DNA of 64,000 nucleotides from JBHIYN01 sp041984235. GTDB taxonomy: Bacteria; Pseudomonadota; Gammaproteobacteria; Ga0077536. Under the pieces are notes generated by a model. It was not told where the DNA came from. It saw nothing but the letters and a program-made list of their open reading frames with translations, and did not search any database. The position numbers and the translations under genes were made by a program. This document shows positions 1-8,234 of the stretch, in pieces. The stretch is taken from the NCBI GenBank assembly GCA_041984235.1, contig JBHIYN010000004.1:124001-188000 (forward strand), given 5' to 3'. Position 1 is the stretch's first letter; each line of letters begins with the position of its first letter.

Positions 1-1
1 C

Positions 2-994
2 GAGGGCACGGTGCCGGTGGTCGAGGTCGCGCGCGGCGATCGTGTCGGCGTGGGCGTGTTCGACCTCGAGTGGGTCGGGCTCACGCATTCCATCCCCGAG
101 CCCAACGCGATTGTGATCCGCACCGCCGCCGGCAACGTCTTCCACACCGCCGACTGGAAGCTGGACCCGGCGCCGGTGCTCGGCGATCCGTACGACCCCG
201 CGGCCTACCGTGCGCTGGCGGCCGTCGGCATCGACGCCATGGTGTGCGACTCGACCAACGCGCTGGTCAGCGGCCACTCGCGCTCCGAGGCCGAGCTCGA
301 GGCCGGCCTCGAGCAGTGCGTGCGCGCCGCGCCCGGCCGCGTGGTGGTCGGCTGCTTCGGCAGCAACGTCGCGCGGCTGCAGACCCTCGCGCGCATCGCC
401 GAGCGCAGCGGGCGGCGCATGGGGCTGATCGGCCGCTCGCTGCGCAACATGGTCGCGTGCGCCCGCGCCGCCGGGATCTGGAGCGAGAGCCGGCATTTGA
501 TCGATGCGCGCATCCTCGGCTACCTGCCGCGCGAGGAGGTCCTGGCGGTAGCGACCGGCAGCCAGGGCGAGCCGCGCGCGGCGCTGGACCGGCTCGCCGG
601 CGACTCCCACCCGGACGTGAGCCTGGAGGCCGGCGACACGGTGATCTTCAGCTCGCGCGTGATCCCCGGCAACGAGCGTGCGGTGCAGGCCCTGGTGCGC
701 CGGCTCGAACGGCTGCAGGTGACGATCGTCGCCGACGGCGATCTGCCGCTGCCGATCCACGCCTCGGGTCACCCGGCGTCGGAAGAGCTCGAGCAGATGT
801 ACGGCTGGGTGCAACCGCGCATCGCCATCCCGGTGCACGGCGAGGCCGCGCACCTGGCCGCCAACGCCGACATCGCCCGCCGCTGCGGCGTGCGTCAGCG
901 GCTGGTCGGCAGCAACGGCGACCTGTTCCTGATCGCGCCGGTGCCCGGGATCCGGCGCGGCGCGGTTGCGACGGGACGGATCGGGCGCGAGTGA
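2..994 (+). CDS. rnj: Ribonuclease J-type metallo-beta-lactamase hydrolase, 5'-truncated by window edge
   Basis: The reading frame is open to the left edge, so this is the C-terminal part of a protein whose N-terminal metal-binding HxHxDH motif lies outside the window. Visible family hallmarks are THSIPE, HTADWKLD, CDSTN, the near-invariant ATGSQGEP, SSRVIPGNE (usually S-x-PIPGNE) and the C-terminal pair SGHPASEEL and IPVHGE, in the order seen in RNase J (beta-CASP fold). RNase J enzymes are cytoplasmic zinc-dependent 5'-3' exo- and endoribonucleases of mRNA turnover. The long C-terminal oligomerisation domain of Firmicute RNase J is missing or very short here, as in many proteobacterial homologues. 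It ends 3 bp from the convergent serine hydrolase gene with no visible terminator. Family call is strong; the exact nuclease activity is inferred. Confidence 0.88.
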   Translation, partial: EGTVPVVEVARGDRVGVGVFDLEWVGLTHSIPEPNAIVIRTAAGNVFHTADWKLDPAPVLGDPYDPAAYRALAAVGIDAMVCDSTNALVSGHSRSEAELEAGLEQCVRAAPGRVVVGCFGSNVARLQTLARIAERSGRRMGLIGRSLRNMVACARAAGIWSESRHLIDARILGYLPREEVLAVATGSQGEPRAALDRLAGDSHPDVSLEAGDTVIFSSRVIPGNERAVQALVRRLERLQVTIVADGDLPLPIHASGHPASEELEQMYGWVQPRIAIPVHGEAAHLAANADIARRCGVRQRLVGSNGDLFLIAPVPGIRRGAVATGRIGRE

Positions 995-997
995 GGC

Positions 998-2200
998 TTA
1001 CTCCGTCATCGCGGACAGCACTACGGTCTGCAGCGCGCCGATGCGTTCGAAGTGGTAGCTGTCCTCCATCAGCCCGGTGGAGAGGAAAGCGACGGTGAGG
1101 TCGCGTACCGGGTCGATGGTGAAGCCGGTCGAGCCGGCGCCGAAGCCGCCGAAGGTGTTGGGCGAGTTGACCGGGCTGAACAGGCCGGGGATGTTGCCCT
1201 CGCCGCGCACGAAGAAGCCGCAGCCCAGGTTGGCCGGGTAGGTCGTCCAGTTGCGCGTGCCGCACCACATGTCGAACAGGATGTTGCGCAGATCGCCGGT
1301 GTGGTTGCGCGCGCACCAGTCGATCATGCCAGGCGAGAGAAGGCGCGCACCGTCGAGCTCGCCGCCGCGCCTGAGCATCTCGGCGAAGCGGTGCACGTCG
1401 CCGACGGTGGTAATACAGCCGCCGCCCGGGATCTCGCAGCCCGGCGTGGCGAGCAGCGCGCCCAGGCCCTCGACCGCTTCCGGCGGCAGCAGCGCGGGGA
1501 TGTTCTCGTACGAGACCTTGACCGGGCACAGGCGGGCGAGCAGGTCGTCGCGCGGCCCGAGGCTGGTGTCGTGCATGCCGAGCGGCTCGAACACGTCCTC
1601 GCGCAGCATGTCGGCATAGCGGCGGCCGCGGCCGTCGGCACGCAGGCACAGCGCCGCGATGATCGAGTGCCCGAGCAGGATGGAGTAGTTGACGCGCTCA
1701 CCGGGCTGCGACTCCAGCGGCAGGCCGCAGGCGAATTCGAGCAGGGCGTCGATGTTGGTCAGCACTTCCGGCGGGACCGGCGGGATCGCCGAGAGCACGC
1801 CGCTGGTGTGGGTCAGCAGGTGGTAGAGGTTGACCTTCTCCTTGCCCAGCGTGCCGAACTCCGGGATCAGCTCGGCGACCGGCGCGTGCAGCTTGAGCAG
1901 GCCGCGCTCGACCAGCGACAGGGCGAGCACGTTGGTGAACTGCTTGGCCACCGACATGGTGGCGAACACCGCGTCACGCTCCAGCCCGCGGCCGGCGGCC
2001 TTGTCGGCGTAGCCCTCGGTCAGGTCGAGCACGACCTCGCCGTGGCGCGCGACGACGAGGTTGACGCCGTGGCAGCGGCCGGCGTCGATGTCGGCACGCA
2101 CGGTATCGCGCACGCGTCCGAGCCGTTCGGCGTCGAACCCCAGGCGCGCGAGGGCGTCGCCGTCAGCGGATTGCAGTGGTGTCTTGAGATGGGTCGCCAT
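998..2200 (-). CDS. Beta-lactamase-fold serine hydrolase (class C/EstB-like esterase)
   Basis: A 400-residue protein with the penicillin-binding/class C serine hydrolase pattern: SVAK (SxxK; Ser83, Lys86), a tyrosine motif NYS around Tyr172, and a late GAGSTGF segment in place of the KTG box. LTHTSGVL is also typical of EstB-like esterases. No signal peptide is visible, so it is probably a cytoplasmic esterase or amidase rather than a beta-lactamase. I chose the ATG at 2200 because a GGGGAGA ribosome site precedes it; an in-frame ATG at 2230 would add ten residues without a better site. It is the last gene of a leftward run with nitroreductase, D-aminoacylase-like and CaiB-like genes. The substrate cannot be read from sequence. 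Confidence 0.85.
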   Translation of the reverse strand: MATHLKTPLQSADGDALARLGFDAERLGRVRDTVRADIDAGRCHGVNLVVARHGEVVLDLTEGYADKAAGRGLERDAVFATMSVAKQFTNVLALSLVERGLLKLHAPVAELIPEFGTLGKEKVNLYHLLTHTSGVLSAIPPVPPEVLTNIDALLEFACGLPLESQPGERVNYSILLGHSIIAALCLRADGRGRRYADMLREDVFEPLGMHDTSLGPRDDLLARLCPVKVSYENIPALLPPEAVEGLGALLATPGCEIPGGGCITTVGDVHRFAEMLRRGGELDGARLLSPGMIDWCARNHTGDLRNILFDMWCGTRNWTTYPANLGCGFFVRGEGNIPGLFSPVNSPNTFGGFGAGSTGFTIDPVRDLTVAFLSTGLMEDSYHFERIGALQTVVLSAMTE

Positions 2201-2258
2201 GGTCGTTCTCCCCTTGTCGATGTGGGTCATGATTCGGCGGCCGCCGATGGCGGGCCGC

Positions 2259-3071
2259 TCAGTCCGGCAAATCCCCGGACGGGTTGGTGATCCCGGTGGT
2301 ATAGGCGTCGCGCCACGCGCCGAGGCGTTCGTCGGCGTCGTCCCAGTCGGCCACGCGCTCGCTCTGGCGGTACATGGTGAAGGGACGCAGCTGCTCGGTA
2401 TGGAAGGCGACCTGCGCGTCAGTGCGGAACTGGCGCGGCTGGTAGCCGTTGAAGTGCACCACCTGCTCTAGCGGGCGGCGGAAGCGCGAGCCGACGTCCT
2501 TTGCCGGGTAGCCGATGGGCACGGTGGCATAGGCGCGCATGAACGCGGGATAGCCGAGCACGCCGGCGAGTGCGGCGCTGGTGGTCGCCTCGCCGCCGCC
2601 GGAGAGCCAGGCCGAGGTCAGCCCGCAGGCGGTCACGGCGAGGTGAATGTTCTGCACCGCCGCGCCCAGCGAGGCGAAGAAGATGGCCTCGTTGTTCTCG
2701 GCGTACTCGCGCTCGGCGCTCTCGGTCACGCCGTGCGGAAAGCACACCTTCCAGCGCGGATCGCCGAGCACGATGACGATGGCGACGGTGTTGGCGAGGT
2801 AGGTCTTGTAGACGGCGGGAAAACCTTTCGCGACCTCGCGCAGGCGGTTGGCCTGGGCCAGGAAGACCTCGATCACGCGCTCGCGTACGGCCGCGTCGTC
2901 GATGACGATGAAATCCCACGGCTGCACGTTGGCGCCGCTCGGCGCCCAGCGCCCGGCCTCGGCGATGGCAAGCAGGGTGTCGCGCGAGACCGCGCGCCCG
3001 GGCTCGAAGCGGCGCACGCTGCGCCGCCGGCGCATGACCTCGATCAGCGCGTCGTAGGCGGGTGCGGTCAT
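2259..3071 (-). CDS. Nitroreductase-family flavoprotein
   Basis: 270 residues with the nitroreductase FMN-binding start RRSVRRFEPG near residue 16, the WAPSGANVQPWDF segment that contacts the isoalloxazine ring, and a GAAVQNIHLA helix in the middle, as in NfsB/BluB-like folds. Members are homodimeric FMN enzymes that use NAD(P)H to reduce quinones, nitro groups or conjugated double bonds. The C-terminal 60 residues (YQPRQFRT onward) are longer than in minimal nitroreductases. The gene begins 20 bp after the stop of the D-aminoacylase-like gene and is probably co-transcribed with it. A role in the same catabolic route is inferred from position only. Confidence 0.85.
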   Translation of the reverse strand: MTAPAYDALIEVMRRRRSVRRFEPGRAVSRDTLLAIAEAGRWAPSGANVQPWDFIVIDDAAVRERVIEVFLAQANRLREVAKGFPAVYKTYLANTVAIVIVLGDPRWKVCFPHGVTESAEREYAENNEAIFFASLGAAVQNIHLAVTACGLTSAWLSGGGEATTSAALAGVLGYPAFMRAYATVPIGYPAKDVGSRFRRPLEQVVHFNGYQPRQFRTDAQVAFHTEQLRPFTMYRQSERVADWDDADERLGAWRDAYTTGITNPSGDLPD

Positions 3072-3091
3072 CGGCGCGCCTGCCGCCCGTG

Positions 3092-4822
3092 TCAGGCGCC
3101 GGGCGTGCGGCCGCGCAGCAGCCGGCCGGGCAGCGCCCCGGTGCTCTCGCCGTCCTCGAAGGTGACTTCACCGGCGACCACGGTCATGCGGTAGCCGCTG
3201 GCACGCTGCACCAGGCGCTGGCCGGAGGCCGGCAGGTCGTAGACCATTTCGGGCCGCGGCATGGCGAGGTGGTCGAGATCGATGAGATTGAGATCGGCGC
3301 GCTTGGCGGGTGCGATGACACCGCGATCGCCGAAGCCGTAGAGCGCGGCGGTGTCGGCGGTCTGCATGCGCACCGCCTGCTCCAGCCCGATGCGCGGACC
3401 GCGCGTGCGGTCGCGCACGAAGTGCGCGAGCAGGTAGGTCGGTGCGCCGGCATCGCAGATGATGCCGCAGTGGGCGCCGCCGTCGCTGATGCCGAGGATG
3501 GTGTTGGGGTGCAGCATCATCTCGCGCGCGGCGTCGTAGTTGCCGGCGTTGTAGTTGAACAGCGGCGAGTACAGGAACGCCTTGCCGTCGTTCTCCAGCA
3601 GCAGGTCGTAGGCCGCGGCCTCGGGGGCGATGCCGCGCGCGGCGGCGATCGCGGTCACGCTGCGCTCCGCGGCCGGCTCGTAGTCGGGCGGATCGCCGAG
3701 CACGAACAGGCGATCGTAATCGCGGATGGTCGAGCGCATGGCCTTGCCTTCCATGAACAGCAGGCGCAGCAGGCGCGCCGGCTGCGGGCCGGCCTCGGCG
3801 AGGATGGCGGCGCGCACCGCCGGCTCGCGCAGGCGCGCGGCGCGCTCGGCGAGCGGCAGGTCGGCCAGCGCGAGGTAGCTGTCGCGACCGGTGAAGGGAT
3901 GCGTACCTTCCAGGCACATGAGCACGCCCGGCGGCCGGATCGCGACCTGCGGGTACATGCCGGCGCCGCGCCGCGCGGCGTGCTCCAGCAGTCGCCGCCA
4001 CTGCAGCGGGTCGTCGTCGTTCTGCACGCAGGCGTAGGTCACCGGGCAGCCGGTGTCGTCGATGATGCGATCCATCCAGCCGAGCTCGGCACTCTCCGGC
4101 GCGAGGTCGGAGGCGACCTCGAACACCGCACCGCCGGCCGCACCCATCGCCTGCGCGATCTCGAGCAGCTCGCGCGCGTCGGCCTCGGTGCCGGGCACCA
4201 GCTCGCCGTCGACCGAGCGGTGCAGCACCGTGCGCGAGGTCGAGAAGCCGACCGCGCCGGCGGCGATAGCCTCGCCCACGATACGTGCCATCTGCGCGCG
4301 CTCCGCGTCGCTGGCGGCGACGTCGGTGACGGCGCGCTCGCCCATCACGTAGGCCCGCACCGCGCCGTGTGGTACCTGCGCGGCAATGTCCATGGCGCGC
4401 GGGTCGCGCGCCAGCGCGTCGAGGTACTCGGGAAAGGTCTCCCAGGCCCAGTCGATGCCTTCCGCCAGCGCCGTGCCGGGGATGTCCTCGACCCCCTCCA
4501 TGAGGCCGATCAGCCATTCGCGCCGCGCCGGCGCGGCGGGTGCGAAGCCGACCCCGCAATTGCCCATGACCGTCGTCGTCACGCCGTGCCAGCACGACGG
4601 CGTCAGCAGCGGATCCCAGGTCGCCTGGCCGTCGTAGTGCGTGTGCACGTCGACCCAGCCGGGTGCGAGCAGCAGGCCGTCGGCGTCGACCTCGCGCCGC
4701 GCGCGGCCCTGCCGGCCGCCGACCGCGGTGATGGTCGCACCGTCGACGGCGACGTCGCCGGTAAATGCCGGCGCGCCCGTACCGTCGACGATACGGGCGT
4801 TACGGATGACGAAATCGTGCAT
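3092..4822 (-). CDS. N-acyl-D-amino-acid deacylase-family amidohydrolase (D-aminoacylase-like)
   Basis: 576 residues of the amidohydrolase superfamily. The N-terminus has DFVIRNARIVDGTG and the metal motif VDVHTHYDGQ, followed by WHGVTTTVMGNCGVGFAP, a hallmark of D-aminoacylases (DAN subfamily). ISDGGAHCG towards the C-terminus supplies the conserved Asp/His region. Such enzymes hydrolyse N-acyl-D-amino acids or related amides with zinc. ATG 4822 is preceded by GAGGGG and begins at the conserved N-terminus; the same frame stays open upstream through the CaiB-like gene, but that part is antisense-type shadow. Homologues with NDDDP-type insertions often sit next to acyl-CoA genes and may act on other amides, so the substrate is uncertain. 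Confidence 0.87.
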   Translation of the reverse strand: MHDFVIRNARIVDGTGAPAFTGDVAVDGATITAVGGRQGRARREVDADGLLLAPGWVDVHTHYDGQATWDPLLTPSCWHGVTTTVMGNCGVGFAPAAPARREWLIGLMEGVEDIPGTALAEGIDWAWETFPEYLDALARDPRAMDIAAQVPHGAVRAYVMGERAVTDVAASDAERAQMARIVGEAIAAGAVGFSTSRTVLHRSVDGELVPGTEADARELLEIAQAMGAAGGAVFEVASDLAPESAELGWMDRIIDDTGCPVTYACVQNDDDPLQWRRLLEHAARRGAGMYPQVAIRPPGVLMCLEGTHPFTGRDSYLALADLPLAERAARLREPAVRAAILAEAGPQPARLLRLLFMEGKAMRSTIRDYDRLFVLGDPPDYEPAAERSVTAIAAARGIAPEAAAYDLLLENDGKAFLYSPLFNYNAGNYDAAREMMLHPNTILGISDGGAHCGIICDAGAPTYLLAHFVRDRTRGPRIGLEQAVRMQTADTAALYGFGDRGVIAPAKRADLNLIDLDHLAMPRPEMVYDLPASGQRLVQRASGYRMTVVAGEVTFEDGESTGALPGRLLRGRTPGA

Positions 4823-4908
4823 GGCCGGTCCCCTCGCTGCAGCGCTGCACGATAGCGGGCGCCGCAGCGCGGATCCAGCGCCGCGCGCCGGTAGCGCGCC
4901 GGACCGCC

Positions 4909-6066
4909 TCAGAAGGTGCCGTCGTCTCGCATGCGGGCGCGCGCGGCGGCGTCGTAGCCGAGCTCGGCCAGGACCTCGTCGGTGTGTTCGCCGGGCGCGG
5001 CAAAGGTGAACTTCGCCGCGCCGGGCTCGTCGCGGAACTTCATCGGCACGCCGATGTGCTCCCAGCCGCGCTCGTCCTCGAGCACCATCTCGCGGTGCCG
5101 CAGCTGGGCGTCGTCGGCCGCCTCGCGCAGGTTCTTGACCGGGGCGAAGGCGCAGTCGACGCCCTCGAAGAACTCGACCCACTCGGCCTGGGTACGGGTG
5201 AGGAAGGTCTCGCGCAGGAAGGCCTTGACCGGATCCTGGCGCGGGCCGGGCGGCGGTTTGCACAAATCGAGCAGGTCCGGCCGCCCGAGCTTGTTCAGCA
5301 CGGCCTCGGCGAAGTGCAGCTCGGAGCCGCCCAGCACCACGTGGCGGCCGTCGGCGGTGTCGTAGATCTGGTACATGGCGTAGCCGCCCAGCGCGCGCTC
5401 GTGGGCAACCTCGGGCGGGCGCTTGTCGGCGAACACCGCGCCCATGTTGTTGGGCAGGGCGGCGAACAGGCTGTCGGCCATGGCAACGTCGATGTAGTCG
5501 CCACGGCCGGTGTCCTTGCGCCGCAGCAGCGCCATCAGCAGCGCCGACAGCGTCATCATGGAGGACAGCATGTCGGCGCCCGGGATGCCGGGAATGGCCG
5601 GCCGGCCGTCGGCGCCGAGGGTGATGCTGAGGGCGCCGGCGACGGCCTCGGTGGCGAGGTCGTGGGCCGGCTTGCTGACGTACGGTCCGTCCTGGCCCCA
5701 GGCCGACATCGAGCAGTAGACCACGCCGGGATTGCGCGCACTGACCGCCTCGTAACCGATGCCGAGGCGGTCGACCACCCCCGGACGAAAGGCCTCGATG
5801 ACCACGTCCGCGCGCTCGGCCAGGCGCAGCGCGGCCTCGCGCCCGGCGTCGTGCTTGAGGTTGAGGCGGATGCTGCGCTTGTTGCGGTGGGTGTTGGCGT
5901 AATAAACGGTGAGGCCGTCGCGCTTCGGACCGATTTCCCGGTTCGGCTCGCCGCCCAGCGGTTCGAGCTTGATCACCTCGGCGCCGTGATCGGCCATCAT
6001 CTGGGTCAGCAGGGGGCCGGGCAGGAACAGCGACAGGTCGAGCACCCGGATGCCTTCGAGCTTCAT
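4909..6066 (-). CDS. CaiB/BaiF (class III) CoA-transferase family protein
   Basis: 385 residues starting with EGIRVLDLSLFLPGPL and GAEVIKLEP, the class III CoA-transferase/alpha-methylacyl-CoA racemase signature. The PAHDLATEA segment carries the Asp expected to form the aspartyl-CoA intermediate in transferases, or to pair with His in racemases. Family members move CoA between carboxylic acids (formyl-CoA, carnitine, succinyl-CoA:mesaconate types) or epimerise 2-methylacyl-CoAs. The gene is first in the leftward run, 86 bp ahead of the D-aminoacylase-like gene, with a GGAGAT ribosome site. Length suits a single-domain transferase. The family call is secure; the CoA donor and acceptor are not identifiable. 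Confidence 0.9.
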   Translation of the reverse strand: MKLEGIRVLDLSLFLPGPLLTQMMADHGAEVIKLEPLGGEPNREIGPKRDGLTVYYANTHRNKRSIRLNLKHDAGREAALRLAERADVVIEAFRPGVVDRLGIGYEAVSARNPGVVYCSMSAWGQDGPYVSKPAHDLATEAVAGALSITLGADGRPAIPGIPGADMLSSMMTLSALLMALLRRKDTGRGDYIDVAMADSLFAALPNNMGAVFADKRPPEVAHERALGGYAMYQIYDTADGRHVVLGGSELHFAEAVLNKLGRPDLLDLCKPPPGPRQDPVKAFLRETFLTRTQAEWVEFFEGVDCAFAPVKNLREAADDAQLRHREMVLEDERGWEHIGVPMKFRDEPGAAKFTFAAPGEHTDEVLAELGYDAAARARMRDDGTF

Positions 6067-6147
6067 GCAGGGATCTCCGCGCGGTGACTGGAAGTGAGGC
6101 GCGCCGCAGTGCTGCGGCGCCGGCGCATGATAGCAGCCGGGGGCACT

Positions 6148-6546
6148 TCAGCCGCTGCGTGCGGGGCTCTCCTCCAGCCACGCCAGCGCACCGTCGTAGT
6201 CGGCCGTGACCTGCCACTCACGCTGGTGGCTGGCGTCGAAATCGCGCATCGAGACGTACATGCGCGACAGCCCGTAGACCAGGCCCGCGGCGGCGACCAG
6301 CGCGGTGCGCGCCCGCGCCCGGGGATCGGCCACGGCGCGCGAGCGCAGCACCAGGCGCTGCATGGCGTCGGTGCCCAGCGAGACCGAGGTCACGGCGCGA
6401 AAATCGACCAGCTCGTCGTAGCCCAGGATGGCCGGATCGGACCACACCCGCTCGATGTATTCGGTCGCCTGCGGTTCGTCGAGGTCGCCGTGCCAGACGC
6501 TCGCAACCCGTCGGCGGTCGTGGTCGATGGTGACGTCGTAAGGCAT
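6148..6546 (-). CDS. Small STAS/SpoIIAA-like hypothetical protein
   Basis: 132 residues without signal peptide or membrane segment. The alternating strand/helix layout (MPYDVTIDHDRRRVASVWHG, then a helix, YDELVDFRAVTSVSLG, then a second half ending in DYDGALAWLEE) resembles short single-domain SEC14/STAS-like proteins that are common in proteobacteria and are of unknown function. It lies upstream of the CaiB-like gene in the same direction, 81 bp away, and is divergent from the DUF1538 operon. Similarity is by pattern only, and no ligand is implied. The gene itself is credible because the frame is free of arginine/proline-rich shadow composition. Confidence 0.6.
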   Translation of the reverse strand: MPYDVTIDHDRRRVASVWHGDLDEPQATEYIERVWSDPAILGYDELVDFRAVTSVSLGTDAMQRLVLRSRAVADPRARARTALVAAAGLVYGLSRMYVSMRDFDASHQREWQVTADYDGALAWLEESPARSG

Positions 6547-6634
6547 GGTGACCCGGGTATAGCACAGCTTTGCGGCGGTTCAAGGTAGTGCGGCCGTGGT
6601 TGAGCAGGATCAACGGCGGCGCGGGCACCCCCGA

Positions 6635-6640
6635 TATAGT
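6635..6640 (+). promoter_or_regulatory. Candidate -10 element (TATAGT) of the DUF1538 operon
   Basis: TATAGT differs from TATAAT at one position and lies in one of the few AT-rich spots of the divergent intergenic region. No convincing -35 sits 16-18 bp upstream; the nearest TTGAGC at 6600 is 29 bp away. If used, transcription would begin at about 6646-6648, right at the small leader ORF. Confidence 0.35.
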
Positions 6641-6646
6641 CCAAGC

Positions 6647-6676
6647 ATGACCGCCTGGACGCGCCTGACCGCATGA
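6647..6676 (+). CDS. Possible 9-codon leader peptide overlapping the DUF1538 start
   Basis: ATG at 6647 opens a nine-residue frame (MTAWTRLTA) whose TGA at 6674-6676 overlaps the ATG at 6673 of the first DUF1538 gene in an ATGA arrangement. It starts about 7 bp after the candidate -10, so its message could be leaderless. The DUF1538 start has no clear ribosome site of its own, so coupling through this mini-ORF is possible. It may equally be chance. Confidence 0.25.
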   Translation: MTAWTRLTA

Positions 6677-7407
6677 GCGGCTTCATCATCCGGTTGCTGC
6701 GCGCGATGGCCGGCAGCGCGCGCGATCTCGCCCCGATCCTGGTGGTCGTGGTGTTCTTCCAGGCGGTGGTGCTGCAGCAGCCGATCGAGCACGTTGGCCA
6801 GCTCGTCGCCGGCGTGGTGTTCGTGGTCGTCGGCCTGACCTTCTTCATCGTCGGGCTGGAGCAGGGCCTGTTTCCGATCGGTGAGAACATGGCCTACGCG
6901 TTCGCGCGCAAGGGCAGCGTGAGCTGGCTGCTGACGTTTGCCTTCGCCCTCGGCTTCGGCACCACGGTGGCCGAGCCGGCGCTGATCGCGGTGGCCGACG
7001 AAGCCGCCAAGGTCGCGGCGGAGGGCGGCATGATTGCCGCCAGCGAGGACGCTCGCGGTGGTTACGCCCAGGGGCTGCGCTTCACCGTGGCCCTGTCGGT
7101 CGGGCTCGCCATCGTGATCGGCGTGCTGCGCATCATCAAGGGCTGGCCGATTCACTGGCTGATCGTCGCCGGCTACCTCGGCGTCGTCGTCATGACCGGC
7201 TTCGCACCGCGCGAGATCATCGGCATCGCCTACGATTCGGGCGGGGTCACCACCTCGACCATCACGGTGCCGCTGGTGACCGCGCTGGGGGTCGGCCTGG
7301 CGTCCTCGATCAAGGGCCGCAATCCCATGATCGACGGCTTCGGGCTGATCGCTTTCGCTTCCCTGACGCCGATGATCTTCGTCATGGCCTACGGCATGCT
7401 GATATGA
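6673..7407 (+). CDS. DUF1538 membrane protein, subunit A (UmpA-like transporter subunit)
   Basis: 244 residues, about seven hydrophobic segments. The DUF1538 hallmarks are GLTFFIVGLEQGLFPIGE, FALGFGTTVAEPALIAVADE and the C-terminal YDSGGVTTSTITVPLVTALG followed by GRNPMIDGFGLIAFASL. Two-subunit DUF1538 systems (UmpAB) have been reported as Na+(Li+,K+)/H+ antiporters in halophilic bacteria; here that is family knowledge rather than a reading from the sequence. The next gene is a paralogue with the same motifs and overlaps it by ATGA (7404), so a heteromeric complex is likely. The following PII-like and CBS genes suggest regulation by nucleotides or ions. ATG 6673 has only a weak ribosome site. 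Confidence 0.85.
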   Translation: MSGFIIRLLRAMAGSARDLAPILVVVVFFQAVVLQQPIEHVGQLVAGVVFVVVGLTFFIVGLEQGLFPIGENMAYAFARKGSVSWLLTFAFALGFGTTVAEPALIAVADEAAKVAAEGGMIAASEDARGGYAQGLRFTVALSVGLAIVIGVLRIIKGWPIHWLIVAGYLGVVVMTGFAPREIIGIAYDSGGVTTSTITVPLVTALGVGLASSIKGRNPMIDGFGLIAFASLTPMIFVMAYGMLI

Positions 7408-8219
7408 GCGCGGCGGTGCTGCAGATCTGGGACACGCTGGTGGCGACGGTGCGCGACGTGCTGCCGATCGCGGCGATCATCTTCGGCTTCCAGTTCGCGG
7501 TGCTGCGCAAGGTACCGCCCAATCTCGGCCGCGTGCTGGCCGGTTTCGTGTGGGTGCTGGTCGGGCTGGCGCTGTTCCTGATCGGGCTCGAATGGGCGCT
7601 GTTCCCGCTCGGCAAGCTGATGGCCGCGCAGCTCACCGACCCGGGCTTCATCTACGCCGGCGAGCAGCTCGCGCAGGCGCCGGCGTTCGACTGGCGCGAT
7701 TACGGCTGGGTCTACCTGTTCGCGTTCATGATCGGGTTCAGCACGACGATCGCCGAGCCGTCGCTGATTGCCGTCGCGATCAAGGCCAACGAGGTCTCCG
7801 GCGGGGCGGTCAGCGCCTGGGGGCTGCGTATCGCGGTTGCCCTGGGGGTGGCTTTCGGCATCACGCTCGGCTGCTACCGCATCGTGGTCGGTGACCCCAT
7901 CCACTACTACATCATCGCGGGGTACGTGGTGGTGGTGGCGCAGACTACCCTGGCGCCAAAACTGATCGTGCCGCTGGCCTATGATTCAGGCGGGGTGACG
8001 ACCTCGACCGTGACCGTGCCGCTGGTCGCCGCGCTGGGGCTGGGCTTGTCGCAGTCGGTCCCCGGGCGCAATCCGCTGATCGACGGCTTCGGCCTGATCG
8101 CCTTTGCCAGCCTGTTCCCGATCATGTCGGTGATGGCCTATGCGTGGTGCTCGGAGCAATGGGCGCGCTGGCAGCGACGACGTTCCATCCAACCCAGCGG
8201 CGCTACAACGAATGAGTGA
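7404..8219 (+). CDS. DUF1538 membrane protein, subunit B (UmpB-like transporter subunit)
   Basis: 271 residues and paralogous to its upstream neighbour: LFLIGLEWALFPLGKLMA, FMIGFSTTIAEPSLIAVAIK and YDSGGVTTSTVTVPLVAALG recur in the same order with the same GRNPLIDGFGLIAFASL end. The repeated acidic/polar AEPxLIAVA and DSGGVTTST segments within membrane helices are plausible ion-pathway elements. The ATGA overlap with subunit A indicates translational coupling and a fixed ratio. The C-terminal tail after residue 255 is polar and probably cytoplasmic, near where a PII-type partner could bind. Together the pair would form an inner-membrane antiporter or channel; the transported ion is not readable here. 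Confidence 0.85.
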   Translation: MSAAVLQIWDTLVATVRDVLPIAAIIFGFQFAVLRKVPPNLGRVLAGFVWVLVGLALFLIGLEWALFPLGKLMAAQLTDPGFIYAGEQLAQAPAFDWRDYGWVYLFAFMIGFSTTIAEPSLIAVAIKANEVSGGAVSAWGLRIAVALGVAFGITLGCYRIVVGDPIHYYIIAGYVVVVAQTTLAPKLIVPLAYDSGGVTTSTVTVPLVAALGLGLSQSVPGRNPLIDGFGLIAFASLFPIMSVMAYAWCSEQWARWQRRRSIQPSGATTNE

Positions 8220-8234
8220 TTCCGGAGGACAGCC

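Noticed and set aside
3092..6217. A 1041-codon open frame joining the D-aminoacylase-like protein with an upstream stretch
   Set aside because: Only the part from 4822 is conserved; upstream the frame is Arg/Pro-rich and is the wrong-frame shadow of the CaiB-like gene, as is common at high GC.
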